The notes beneath the pieces were generated by a model, which was not told the origin of the DNA, made no database searches, and worked only from the letters and a program-made list of their open reading frames with translations. A program made the position numbers and the translations under genes. Positions 1 through 8,762 of a DNA stretch of 9,465 nt are shown here, in pieces (positions within the stretch are counted from its first letter, which is position 1; each line of letters opens with the position of its first letter). Source of the stretch: Pseudomonadota bacterium (GTDB lineage: Bacteria > Myxococcota_A > Polyangia > Polyangiales > Polyangiaceae); the NCBI GenBank assembly GCA_023411445.1, contig JAEYOT010000479.1, positions 1-9,465 of the forward strand, read 5' to 3'.

Positions 1-2395
<2,395 letters not shown>

Positions 2396-2398
2396 GAA

Positions 2399-2620
2399 TC
2401 ATTCCGCCGACTGAGCGGCGCGCGCCTTGGAGAGGTAGGGCAATACGAACAGGTACAGGCCGCTCAGCAGCAGGAGAAAGAGCGGCAAGAGCGGCGCGTA
2501 GGTGATGAGCGCCGGCGGCTCCCCGCTCGAGCTCACGCCCATGGCCACGAAATTGGCGATCACGGTGAGCGTGAAGAGCACGGAAATCCAGCGATGAAAC
2601 TGACGAATGAGCTTGCTCAC
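2399..2620 (-). CDS. Small two-helix membrane protein, unknown function
   Basis: This is a 73-residue protein. GTG at 2620 is chosen because a strong ribosome site (GGGGAGGA) lies 5 nt upstream and the codon overlaps the SRPBCC stop as GTGA, a usual sign of translational coupling. Longer in-frame extensions only read through the SRPBCC gene. Residues about 12-29 (ISVLFTLTVIANFVAMGV) and about 42-63 (rich in Leu, with LLPLFLLLLSGLYLFVLP) form two hydrophobic segments joined by a short loop containing SSSGEPP; the N-terminus SKLIRQFHRW and the C-terminus SKARAAQ are basic. The FHRW-S start vaguely recalls PepSY-type membrane helices, but there is no PepSY domain. It sits between SRPBCC and UvrA2 in the operon and probably shares their induction. 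I do not recognise a named family. It could be a membrane anchor, a partner of the SRPBCC protein, or a small resistance component; none of these is shown. Confidence 0.82.
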   Translation of the reverse strand: MSKLIRQFHRWISVLFTLTVIANFVAMGVSSSGEPPALITYAPLLPLFLLLLSGLYLFVLPYLSKARAAQSAE

Positions 2621-3057
2621 GGCGTCCTCCCCAAGAGCTCGACCAAGCGTTCGCTCATCATCTTCCAGCCGTAGCGTGCTCCACCGAACTCTCTCTTTTG
2701 CTGCGCGCTGAAGCCGGTCTGTACGATCTGGAGCCGCGTGCCGGCGCCCTGCGGCGTGAGCGTGAACGTGACGATCGTGCTCAAGAACGGGACCGTCCAC
2801 GTGTAGCTGATCTTGTGCGGCGGCTCGACCTCCAGCAGCTGGCAGCTCACCGTGCCATCCCAGCCTGGGTAGGCTTGTGTCTTGAACATGAACTGCGCGC
2901 CAGCTTCGAGCTTGAAGCCGAGCACCGGCAGCAGCCACTCCTTCATCAGCTCCGGCTCGGTGAGCGCGCGCCACACCTTGGCTGGCGAATGCTGCAGCTC
3001 GATGTCGAAGGAGATGGCGTCGGTTTGCCCGGATGCGGTGGTGTCGCTGACAGTCAT
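2617..3057 (-). CDS. SRPBCC / AHSA1-type START-like domain protein
   Basis: This 146-residue protein is the usual length for a stand-alone AHSA1-type SRPBCC domain. ATG at 3057 overlaps the arsR stop (ATGA); a GGAG lies 11 nt upstream inside arsR. Seen: the opening strand and helix IELQHSPAKVWRALTEPELM (19-38) with the W-ALT-PELM pattern typical of AHSA1 proteins, WL at 41-42, the central strands with GWDGTVSCQLLEVEPPHKIS (65-84) and YTW (85-87), TFTLTP (97-102) followed by GTRL (106-109), and a C-terminal amphipathic helix YGWKMMSERLVELLG (129-143). Known of the fold: a helix-grip cavity that binds hydrophobic ligands or acts as a co-chaperone-like domain. ArsR-SRPBCC gene pairs are common and the SRPBCC partner's ligand is usually unknown. 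It is likely co-transcribed with arsR and translationally coupled on both sides. No catalytic residue can be assigned. Confidence 0.92.
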   Translation of the reverse strand: MTVSDTTASGQTDAISFDIELQHSPAKVWRALTEPELMKEWLLPVLGFKLEAGAQFMFKTQAYPGWDGTVSCQLLEVEPPHKISYTWTVPFLSTIVTFTLTPQGAGTRLQIVQTGFSAQQKREFGGARYGWKMMSERLVELLGRTP

Positions 3058-3389
3058 TCGTCCATTTTCTCCAGCAGTTGTTCGAGGCGCTCGGCGCGGT
3101 CCGCCCAGAACGCCCGGTAGTGCGCGATCCAATCGATGAGTGGCTTCATCCCCTTCGGCTCCACGCGGTAGTAGACCGAGCGCCCTTCGCGCCGGTTGTT
3201 GACCAGACCGGCGTCCTTCAGCGCGGCCAGGTGTTGCGACACCGCCGGTTGCGAGATGTCGAAGTGCGCCGTCAGCTCCCGCACCCGCGCCTCGCCCCGG
3301 GTGAGGCATTCGAAGATCGCCCGGCGGCTGGGGTCAGCTAGCGCCTGGAAGATCTTGTTTTCAGCCGCGGCTGCGCCGTGCACGACCAC
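3054..3389 (-). CDS. ArsR-family winged-helix transcriptional repressor
   Basis: This is a 111-residue protein with the ArsR winged-helix fold: ALADPSRRAIFECL (16-29) opens the domain, the recognition helix is DISQPAVSQHLAALKDAGLV (44-63), and the wing is NNRREGRSVYYRV (64-76). The C-terminal helix (YRAFWADRAERLEQLLEKM, 91-109) is the form found in regulators paired with SRPBCC genes. There is a single cysteine (C28) and no ELCVCDL-type metal site, so it is unlikely to be an arsenic or zinc sensor. The farthest possible start is GTG at 3389, directly beside the inverted repeat; an in-frame stop (TAA at 3407-3405) lies just upstream. A second GTG at 3383 fits the predicted transcript start and could be a leaderless start. 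It heads the operon and probably represses it. The inducer is unknown. Confidence 0.93.
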   Translation of the reverse strand: MVVHGAAAAENKIFQALADPSRRAIFECLTRGEARVRELTAHFDISQPAVSQHLAALKDAGLVNNRREGRSVYYRVEPKGMKPLIDWIAHYRAFWADRAERLEQLLEKMDE

Positions 3390-3411
3390 TTCATAAGCCG
3401 ATGCTTATGAA
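3390..3411. promoter_or_regulatory. Inverted repeat, probable ArsR operator
   Basis: Two perfect 9-bp arms, TTCATAAGC and GCTTATGAA, are separated by 4 bp (CGAT on the plus strand). The dyad fills the spacer and the -10 box of the arsR promoter and abuts the first possible start codon. It is an AT-rich island in GC-rich DNA. ArsR dimers typically bind such dyads over their own promoters, so bound repressor would block RNA polymerase. Binding itself is inferred. Confidence 0.72.
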
Positions 3412-3418
3412 TTGTCAA
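3390..3418 (-). promoter_or_regulatory. Promoter of the arsR operon
   Basis: On the minus strand TTGACA (3418-3413) is a perfect -35 consensus. After exactly 17 bp comes TATGAA (3395-3390), which matches the -10 consensus at four of six bases. Transcription would then begin around 3383, next to the second GTG of arsR, leaving little or no leader. The gap between the upstream reductase-like gene and arsR is the only non-coding space before the operon, which supports this placement. The -10 box is inferred by eye. Confidence 0.6.
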
Positions 3419-3465
3419 ACACCTGGACGGAGCCCTCGTGCCCTTGAAGGTCGGGCGGCTCTCAC

Positions 3466-4128
3466 CTACTTGGTCAAAACCACGTGCGCGGCGCGCTCGG
3501 TCGCCACGTGCTCCGTGCACCGATAGCCGAGCGCCACCAGGTCAATGCCATTCAGCAGATGCTCGCCACGACCGAGCAGCACCGGGCTGATGGCTAGGTG
3601 AAGCTCGTCGATCAGCCCGGCGGCGAGGTACTGCCGGATGGTGGCCGCGCCGCCCCCGAGCCTCACGTCCTGGCCCTGCGCGGCTTGCTTGGCTCGCTCG
3701 AGCGCCGCATGGATGCCTTCCGTCACGAAATGGAAGGTAGTGCCACCTTCCATGGCCAAGTCCGGGCGCGCGTGATGCGTGAGCACGAATACCGGCACGT
3801 GGTAGGGGGGATTGTTGCCCCACCACCCCTTCCATTCGTCGTCTGGCCAGGGGCCACGCACCGGACCGAACATGTTCCGTCCCAAGATCCAGGCGCCGAC
3901 GTTGGCGAAGCCGCGCGCTGCAAATTCGTCGTCCGGTCCGCCCCGGGCCGGCTCCTGCAGCAGCTCTCCAGCGAAATCGGCGTGCATCTTCCGGAACGTG
4001 TGGGTTCCGAGCACCCACTGGTGGAGCGCCATGCCGCCGGCGCCCATCGGCCGCTCGAGGGCTTGATCCGGCCCAGCGCCGTACCCATCGACCGAAATCG
4101 AGAATGCGTTGACTCGAAGCTTGGACAT
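3466..4128 (-). CDS. Dihydrofolate reductase-fold (RibD C-terminal) family protein
   Basis: This is a 220-residue protein. ATG at 4128 has a clear ribosome site (GGAGAG, 4-5 nt upstream). The N-terminal strand NAFSISVDGYGAG (7-19) is the typical opening of stand-alone RibD-C/DHFR-like proteins, in which the S-DG motif lines the active site. GAWILGRNMFGPVRGPWPDD (78-97) is the conserved LGR-MF segment. LGGGAATIRQYLAAGLIDEL (157-176) is the dinucleotide-binding GG-A motif and following helix. HLAISPVLLGRGEHLL (177-192) is the P-LLG-G-LF-like C-terminal strand. Known of the family: NAD(P)H-dependent reductases related to riboflavin-pathway RibD and DHFR; most members have no proven substrate. 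It is not a housekeeping FolA: its length and motifs fit the RibD-C branch. It is transcribed away from the methyltransferase and toward arsR. Substrate unknown. Confidence 0.9.
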   Translation of the reverse strand: MSKLRVNAFSISVDGYGAGPDQALERPMGAGGMALHQWVLGTHTFRKMHADFAGELLQEPARGGPDDEFAARGFANVGAWILGRNMFGPVRGPWPDDEWKGWWGNNPPYHVPVFVLTHHARPDLAMEGGTTFHFVTEGIHAALERAKQAAQGQDVRLGGGAATIRQYLAAGLIDELHLAISPVLLGRGEHLLNGIDLVALGYRCTEHVATERAAHVVLTK

Positions 4129-4214
4129 TTTCTCTCCGTTACCGTTCCAGGACGCGACGACCGAGCTTCTTGCGGATCGACACGCCGCAGCAGTTTTTCT
4201 GTACCCTGCACCAC
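4129..4214. promoter_or_regulatory. Divergent intergenic region, reductase-like gene / methyltransferase
   Basis: These 86 bp must hold the start signals for both divergent genes. For the minus-strand gene the GGAGAG ribosome site is clear, but no convincing -35/-10 pair is seen. For the plus-strand gene there is a weak TCGACA (4177-4182) and TG-TACCCT (4200-4207), with a 19-bp gap; a transcript from it would start almost at the GTG of 4215. Treat this as tentative. Confidence 0.3.
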
Positions 4215-4835
4215 GTGAGCCACGACCAACCCTTTTGGGAACAGCTCTGGCAAAAGACGCTGCGCGAGCATGGCGACAAGGTGGCCGAGCGCCCGCCCAA
4301 CCATCACCTGACGGCGGCGGCCGCCGGATGGGCTCCCGGCCGCGCGCTCGACGCGGGCTGCGGTCACGGCGCCGAGACGCGCTGGCTGGCTGCGCGGGGC
4401 TGGCAAGTGACGGCGGTGGACTTCTCGGCCAGCGCGTTGGCACACGCCCGCACGACGGCGGCTGCGTTGGGCCCGGAGGTGGCAGGGCGCATCAAGTGGC
4501 TCCAGGGCGACCTCGGCGTGTGGGCACCCGAGCCGGGGGGCTTCGAGCTGGTGCTCTGCCTTTACGTGCACGTGGCCGGCTCGGTCGAGGAGCTGGTGCA
4601 GCGCCTCAGCAGCGGCGTCGCGCCCGGCGGGCGGCTGCTCCTGGTCGGCCATCGCCCCGTGGATCCGGCGACCGGCAAGCCCACGGCGGCTGCCAGCCAA
4701 GTGCAGGTTTCGGTCGAGCGCGCGGTCAACGCGCTCAGCTCAGAGCATTGGACGCTCGAGATTGCCGAAGAGCGCCTGCGCCCGAACGCTGCGACGGGCG
4801 TAGACGCGGTCGTGCTCGCACGCCGCAGCGCTTGA
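4215..4835 (+). CDS. Class I SAM-dependent methyltransferase
   Basis: The protein has 206 residues from GTG at 4215 (SHDQPFWEQLW, a usual N-terminus for this group). A TTG at 4170 would add 15 residues of poor family fit; neither start has a good ribosome site, so the start is uncertain. Seen: motif I LDAGCGHGAETRWLAARGW (45-63), binding the SAM methionine and ribose; acidic D69 at the end of strand 2 (VDFS); QGDL (97-100), the adenine-contacting loop; FELVLCLYVHV (110-120), strand 4; and PGGRLLLVGHRP (137-148), strand 5. The fold is that of small soluble methyltransferases related to tellurite-resistance/UbiE-type enzymes; specificity cannot be read. It is divergent from the reductase-like gene, and converges on the ATPase gene with a 29-bp gap in which I see no terminator hairpin. 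Confidence 0.88.
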   Translation: MSHDQPFWEQLWQKTLREHGDKVAERPPNHHLTAAAAGWAPGRALDAGCGHGAETRWLAARGWQVTAVDFSASALAHARTTAAALGPEVAGRIKWLQGDLGVWAPEPGGFELVLCLYVHVAGSVEELVQRLSSGVAPGGRLLLVGHRPVDPATGKPTAAASQVQVSVERAVNALSSEHWTLEIAEERLRPNAATGVDAVVLARRSA

Positions 4836-4864
4836 AAGGCGCGTGCCGCTAAGGCCCCGATGGC

Positions 4865-7549
4865 TCAGCCGCGCGACGCCGTCCAGGCCTTCTTGGCTTC
4901 GGCGAGGACGAACACCAGGATCCCGATCGCCGTCATGACGCCCCACCACCACAACTCGATGGGGGCCGTGTGGAAGAGGCGATTCATGAGCGGCACGTAG
5001 GTGAGCGTGAGCTGCACGACCAGCATGCCGGCCGCGCCCAGCCACACGCCACGGTTCGTGAAGAGCCCGATCTTCCAAGACACGAGCCGGAGGCTGCGGC
5101 AGGCAAACAAGTAGCCCACCTCCACGACCACGATCGTGTTGACGGCCACGGTGCGGCTGGCTTCGACCGAGTGCCCGAGCTGCTGGGCCCAGTTGAAGCA
5201 ACCAAAGGCCGCGCCACCCACGGCCAGCGAAACGAGCGCCGTCCGGACCCCCAGATCACGATTGAGGATCGGGGTGTTCGGCGCACGCGGCGGCCTCCGC
5301 ATCAGCCCCGGCTCGCGGGGCTCGAAGATGAGCGCCGATCCGAGCAGCGCTGTCGCCAGGTTCACCCACAAGAGCTGGACCGGCAAGACGGGCAGGCTGG
5401 TGCCGAACACCACGGCGGCGAGCAGGACCAAGCCTTCGCCGCCGTTGGTCGGCAGCGTCCAGGCGATGAACTTCACGAGGTTGTCGTAGATGCCGCGCCC
5501 CTCCTCGACGGCCGCGGCGATAGTGGCGAAGTTGTCGTCCGTCAGGATCATGGCCGACGCCGAGCGCGCCACGTCCGTGCCGTTTTTGCCCATGGCGACG
5601 CCGATGTCGGCTTGCTTCAGGGCGGGCGCGTCGTTCACGCCGTCGCCCGTCATGGCCACCACGTGACCGCGCGACTGCAGCGCGCGAACCAGCGACAGCT
5701 TCTGCTCCGGCGCCACGCGCGCGAACACGGCCGCATCATCAGCCACCGCGACCAGCTCCTGCTCCGACAATGAAGTTAGCTCGCGCCCGGTGACGGCGCG
5801 CAGTCGTCCGGCGTCGTCCTGCGCGCCTTGCAGCCCGAGCTCACGAGCGATCGCCGCCGCCGTGACGGCGTGGTCGCCGGTAATCATCTTCACCTTGATG
5901 CCGGCCGCCAAGCAGGCAGCCACGGCCCGCTTGGCCTCGGGGCGCGGTGGGTCAATCATCCCCACGAGCCCGAGGAACGTGAGCTGCGCGACGTCCTCAT
6001 GGCTCGTGCGCTCGGTGCCGAGCGGCAGGTGACGACGCGCCATCACCAGCACGCGCAGCCCCGGACCCGCCAAGGCGTCGACCTGGCGGCGGCTCTCCTC
6101 CGCGTCGTAGGGCGAGAGGCTGCCGTCTGCTGCGAGGCGATCCACGCAGCGAGCTAGCAGCGCGTCGGAGGAGCCTTTCACGTAGAGCGTCGTCACCCGC
6201 TCCGCGTCGGCGTGGAGCGAGGCCATGTACATGTGCGCGGACTCGAAGGGCACGACGTCGAGCCGCGGAAACGCCGCCAGGCTGGCGTCGTCCAGCCCAG
6301 CCTTGTGGGCCGCGACCGTGAGCGCGGCCTCGGTCGGGTCGCCCTCCACCTTCACCTCGCCACCTGCGCGGACCAGGCGCGTGTCGTTGCACAAAGCTCC
6401 GGCCCGCAGCGCTTCGAGCAACGCGGCAGAGGCCTCCGGCTCGACGCGAGCGCCGTCACGCTGGAGCTCGCCAGCGCCGTCGAAGCCAACGCCCGTGAGC
6501 TCGAAGCGCTCGCCAGCCGCTAGCACGGTGGTGACGGTCATCTGGTTCTCGGTGAGCGTGCCGGTTTTGTCCGAGCAGATCACGGTGGTGCTGCCCAGCG
6601 TCTCCACCGCTGGCAAGCGCCGGATCAGCGCGCCTCGCTTCGCCATGGCGGAGACGCCGACCGCGAGCAGGATCGTGACGGCGGCGGGCAGCCCTTCTGG
6701 GATCGCGCCGACCGCGAGCGCCACCGCCGCGTTGAACGTGTTGGCAAGGCCCTCGCCGCGCAGCCATTGAATGCCGAGGAACACGCCGGCCAGACCCAGG
6801 ATCAGCCACACCAGCACGCGCGAGAGCTGCGCGATGCGGCGCGTGAGCGGCGTCTCCAGATCCGACGTCGACGCCATCAAGTCCGCGATCTGTCCGGTCT
6901 CGGTCGCGTCACCGGTCGCGACGACGACACCGCGCCCCACGCCGTACGTCACAGCCGAGCCCGCGAAGGCCATGTTCTCGCGGTCACCTATGCCCGTATC
7001 CTCTGCCAGCACCGTGAGCCGCTTCGCAGTCGGCACGGATTCGCCCGTCAGCCCCGCTTCTTCGATCTTGAGGTCCTTCAGCTCGAACAGACGGAGATCG
7101 GCCGGGACCGTATCGCCCGACTGAAGCAAGACGACGTCGCCCCGCACCAGCTCCACGCTCGGGATGCGCTGCGTTTGGCCGTCCCGCAGCACGGTGGCCT
7201 CGGTGAGAATGCTCTTGGACAGCGCCGAGATGGATTGCTCCGCGCGGTACTCCTGCAAGAAGCCGATGATGCCGTTGAGCAGCACCACCGCGCCGATCAC
7301 GGCGGCATCGACGAAGTCCTTCAGGAAGATGGAGAGCGCGGCCGCCCCGAGCAGCACCACCACGAGCGGCTGAAGAAACTGCTCCGCGAGCTTGCGGATC
7401 CAGGAAGCGCCGCGACGCTCCGACAACACGTTGAGCCCATCGCGCTCGAGCCTGCGCGCCGCTTCGTCCGTCGCCAGTCCCTGGGGGGAGCCCGCGACCG
7501 CTTCTAGCGTCGGTTCAACATCCAGCGCATGCCAAGGCATCTGTCTCAT
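4865..7549 (-). CDS. P-type cation-transporting ATPase (P-IIA-like, CtpF-like)
   Basis: An 894-residue membrane pump. ATG at 7549 is preferred to TTG at 7570, because that TTG lies in the ribosome site GGAAAGAGAG 9 nt upstream. Seen: N-terminal cation-ATPase segment (WHALDVEPTLEAVAG, 6-20); actuator loop LTGES (167-171); phosphorylation motif DKTGTLT (327-333, D327 acceptor); nucleotide domain KGSSD (458-462); MITGDH (555-560); hinge TGDGVNDAP (634-642). About ten membrane helices: near 60-78, 82-99, 243-262, 272-300, 695-716, 722-742, 768-788, 802-817, 835-855 and 863-883. TM4 is AIPEGLP (282-288) and TM5 has N702-G-G-E705, as in SERCA; TM6 reads WVNLATALLG (728-737), with A734 at the position of SERCA Asp800. 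From memory, actinobacterial CtpF-type pumps share TM6 features like this. Substrate may be Ca2+, Na+ or another cation. Divergent from the stress-protein gene. Confidence 0.95.
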   Translation of the reverse strand: MRQMPWHALDVEPTLEAVAGSPQGLATDEAARRLERDGLNVLSERRGASWIRKLAEQFLQPLVVVLLGAAALSIFLKDFVDAAVIGAVVLLNGIIGFLQEYRAEQSISALSKSILTEATVLRDGQTQRIPSVELVRGDVVLLQSGDTVPADLRLFELKDLKIEEAGLTGESVPTAKRLTVLAEDTGIGDRENMAFAGSAVTYGVGRGVVVATGDATETGQIADLMASTSDLETPLTRRIAQLSRVLVWLILGLAGVFLGIQWLRGEGLANTFNAAVALAVGAIPEGLPAAVTILLAVGVSAMAKRGALIRRLPAVETLGSTTVICSDKTGTLTENQMTVTTVLAAGERFELTGVGFDGAGELQRDGARVEPEASAALLEALRAGALCNDTRLVRAGGEVKVEGDPTEAALTVAAHKAGLDDASLAAFPRLDVVPFESAHMYMASLHADAERVTTLYVKGSSDALLARCVDRLAADGSLSPYDAEESRRQVDALAGPGLRVLVMARRHLPLGTERTSHEDVAQLTFLGLVGMIDPPRPEAKRAVAACLAAGIKVKMITGDHAVTAAAIARELGLQGAQDDAGRLRAVTGRELTSLSEQELVAVADDAAVFARVAPEQKLSLVRALQSRGHVVAMTGDGVNDAPALKQADIGVAMGKNGTDVARSASAMILTDDNFATIAAAVEEGRGIYDNLVKFIAWTLPTNGGEGLVLLAAVVFGTSLPVLPVQLLWVNLATALLGSALIFEPREPGLMRRPPRAPNTPILNRDLGVRTALVSLAVGGAAFGCFNWAQQLGHSVEASRTVAVNTIVVVEVGYLFACRSLRLVSWKIGLFTNRGVWLGAAGMLVVQLTLTYVPLMNRLFHTAPIELWWWGVMTAIGILVFVLAEAKKAWTASRG

Positions 7550-7730
7550 CGCGCGCGGCTCTCTTTCCAAGTGAGACTATGGCACGACGCCGCGTGGCTC
7601 ATGCCTGCGGATGCAGCGCAGGACATGCGCGCGCCACCGTCGCGTCGCGCAACTTCTGCGCAAAGGGCCGCTGCGTGCGAATCCGCTGCTCGATTCTCGC
7701 TGACTCTGGCATCGACCACTGGCTCCATTC
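7550..7730. promoter_or_regulatory. Divergent intergenic region, ATPase / universal stress protein
   Basis: These 181 bp separate the divergent pump and stress-protein genes and must carry both promoters. On the minus strand CATAGT (7581-7576) is a possible -10 for the pump, but no matching -35 lies at the right distance. GGAAAGAGAG (7568-7559) is the pump's ribosome site. A 5-bp inverted repeat (7647-7651 with 7657-7661) is too short to interpret. No strong sigma70 or sigma54 box, and no DosR-like box, was recognised. Confidence 0.4.
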
Positions 7731-8711
7731 ATGCAAGGCTCGCTCCTCATGAATCGTCGATTGGGGCCCCCAGCTAGACCGAGCACCGCGCGCGCGGCGA
7801 GTGGCTCGGGAGCGGACCAGCTGCGCTCGCTCTTGGTTCCGCTCGATCTGACGCCAAGCTCCGACCGAGTGCTCGGCCGTCTCGCGCTCCTTCCTCTGGC
7901 CCCGGACGCGCGGATCACGCTGCAGCACGTCGTTCCTGGCAGCCTGCCCTACGGCGAGCAACGTCGGGCCGCGCGCGACGCCAGCAAGGCCCTCGCGAGT
8001 GAAGTGCGGCACCTGCGCAAACAGCTGCCCCGGCAAGCAAGCATCGAAGCGTTGGTCCAGTCCGGCGCCCCAGCCAAGGTCATCGCGGAGAGCGCCGCGG
8101 AGCTGCAGGCCGAGCTGATCGTCATGGGTCGAGGGAACAGCCGCACGCTGCGCGACAGCCTCGTGGGCTCCACCGCGGAGCGCGTCTTGCGCCAAGCACG
8201 TATTCCAGTGTTGGTCGCTCGGCTCGCCCCGCGCGCGACCTACAACCGCCCTGCGCTGGCGCTGGACCTAGATGAAGCGGCGCATGAGGTCGTGCGGATG
8301 ATGCTACGCGTGCTTCCCCCGCCGCGCCCGCGCATTGAAGTCATCCACGCCTTCGACGACCCCTACCAGGGCTTCGTCTATCCCAGCCTCTCCGAGCAAG
8401 ACGCTGAAGATCGAGAAGACGATCTGCGCACGGAGGCGACCCGGCAGGTGAACGCAGCGATCATCGCCGCGCTGGCGAAGGCCAAGGTTCCACCGGAGGA
8501 CGCTCCTTCCTGGAAGACACGCGTGCACTACGGCTCACCGCGCTACATCGTAGAAAAGGCGATTCGAAAGTCGGAGAGCGACCTGCTCGTGCTCGGAACG
8601 CGCGGCCATGCGGGCGCCGCCTACGTGTTCCTGGGGACCGTCGCGGGTGACCTGCTCAGGGCTGCCAAGTGCGATGTGCTGGTCGTCCCCCCTACCCCCA
8701 AGAAGAAGTGA
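7731..8711 (+). CDS. Tandem-domain universal stress protein
   Basis: 326 residues from ATG at 7731; ATG at 7749 is an alternative, and neither has a strong ribosome site, so the start is uncertain by six codons. Residues 1-30 are a low-complexity lead. Domain 1 (about 32-164) opens with LLVPLDLTPSSD (34-45), where D39 is the usual adenine-contacting Asp, and ends with MGRGNSRTLRDSLVGSTAE (132-150); the second glycine of the G-2x-G-9x-G-S/T motif is Asn here. Domain 2 (about 172-320) opens with ALALDLDEAA (175-184) and carries a complete motif, LGTRGHAGAAYVFLGT (288-303). So domain 2 probably binds ATP while domain 1 may not. Tandem Usp proteins act in the cytoplasm in stress, hypoxia and stationary-phase survival, often by ATP-linked regulation of partners. 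The exchanger gene follows after 51 bp without a terminator, suggesting co-transcription. Confidence 0.93.
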   Translation: MQGSLLMNRRLGPPARPSTARAASGSGADQLRSLLVPLDLTPSSDRVLGRLALLPLAPDARITLQHVVPGSLPYGEQRRAARDASKALASEVRHLRKQLPRQASIEALVQSGAPAKVIAESAAELQAELIVMGRGNSRTLRDSLVGSTAERVLRQARIPVLVARLAPRATYNRPALALDLDEAAHEVVRMMLRVLPPPRPRIEVIHAFDDPYQGFVYPSLSEQDAEDREDDLRTEATRQVNAAIIAALAKAKVPPEDAPSWKTRVHYGSPRYIVEKAIRKSESDLLVLGTRGHAGAAYVFLGTVAGDLLRAAKCDVLVVPPTPKKK

Positions 8712-8762
8712 GCCCAAGGTCGTACGAGAGCAGTCGCGTGGGGAGCGCGAGTTAGGCGCAGG

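Noticed and set aside
3430..3461. Hairpin (GAGCC with GGCTC, GCCC with GGGC) downstream of the reductase-like gene
   Set aside because: The stem is broken by a 5-base bulge and no T-run follows on the minus strand; not a convincing terminator.
4170..4214. TTG start for the methyltransferase
   Set aside because: The extra 15 residues look like non-coding upstream DNA and have no ribosome site; GTG at 4215 fits the family N-terminus better, but I am not certain.
4836..4864. Terminator in the convergent gap between methyltransferase and ATPase
   Set aside because: No hairpin with adequate stem or T-run was found in these 29 bp.
4970..5773. Plus-strand open frames opposite the P-type ATPase (also 6767-7507)
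   Set aside because: Shadows of GC-rich codon use; composition rich in His, Arg, Gln with no motif, while the minus strand carries every P-type ATPase motif.
7550..7570. TTG start at 7570 for the ATPase
   Set aside because: It overlaps the purine-rich ribosome site for the ATG at 7549.
7577..7600. Sigma54-like TGGCAC box near 7581
   Set aside because: The -12 TTGC element at the required spacing is absent.
8734..8750. TCGCG/CGCGA hairpin between Usp and exchanger
   Set aside because: Only 5 bp of stem and no U-run; likely chance in GC-rich DNA.
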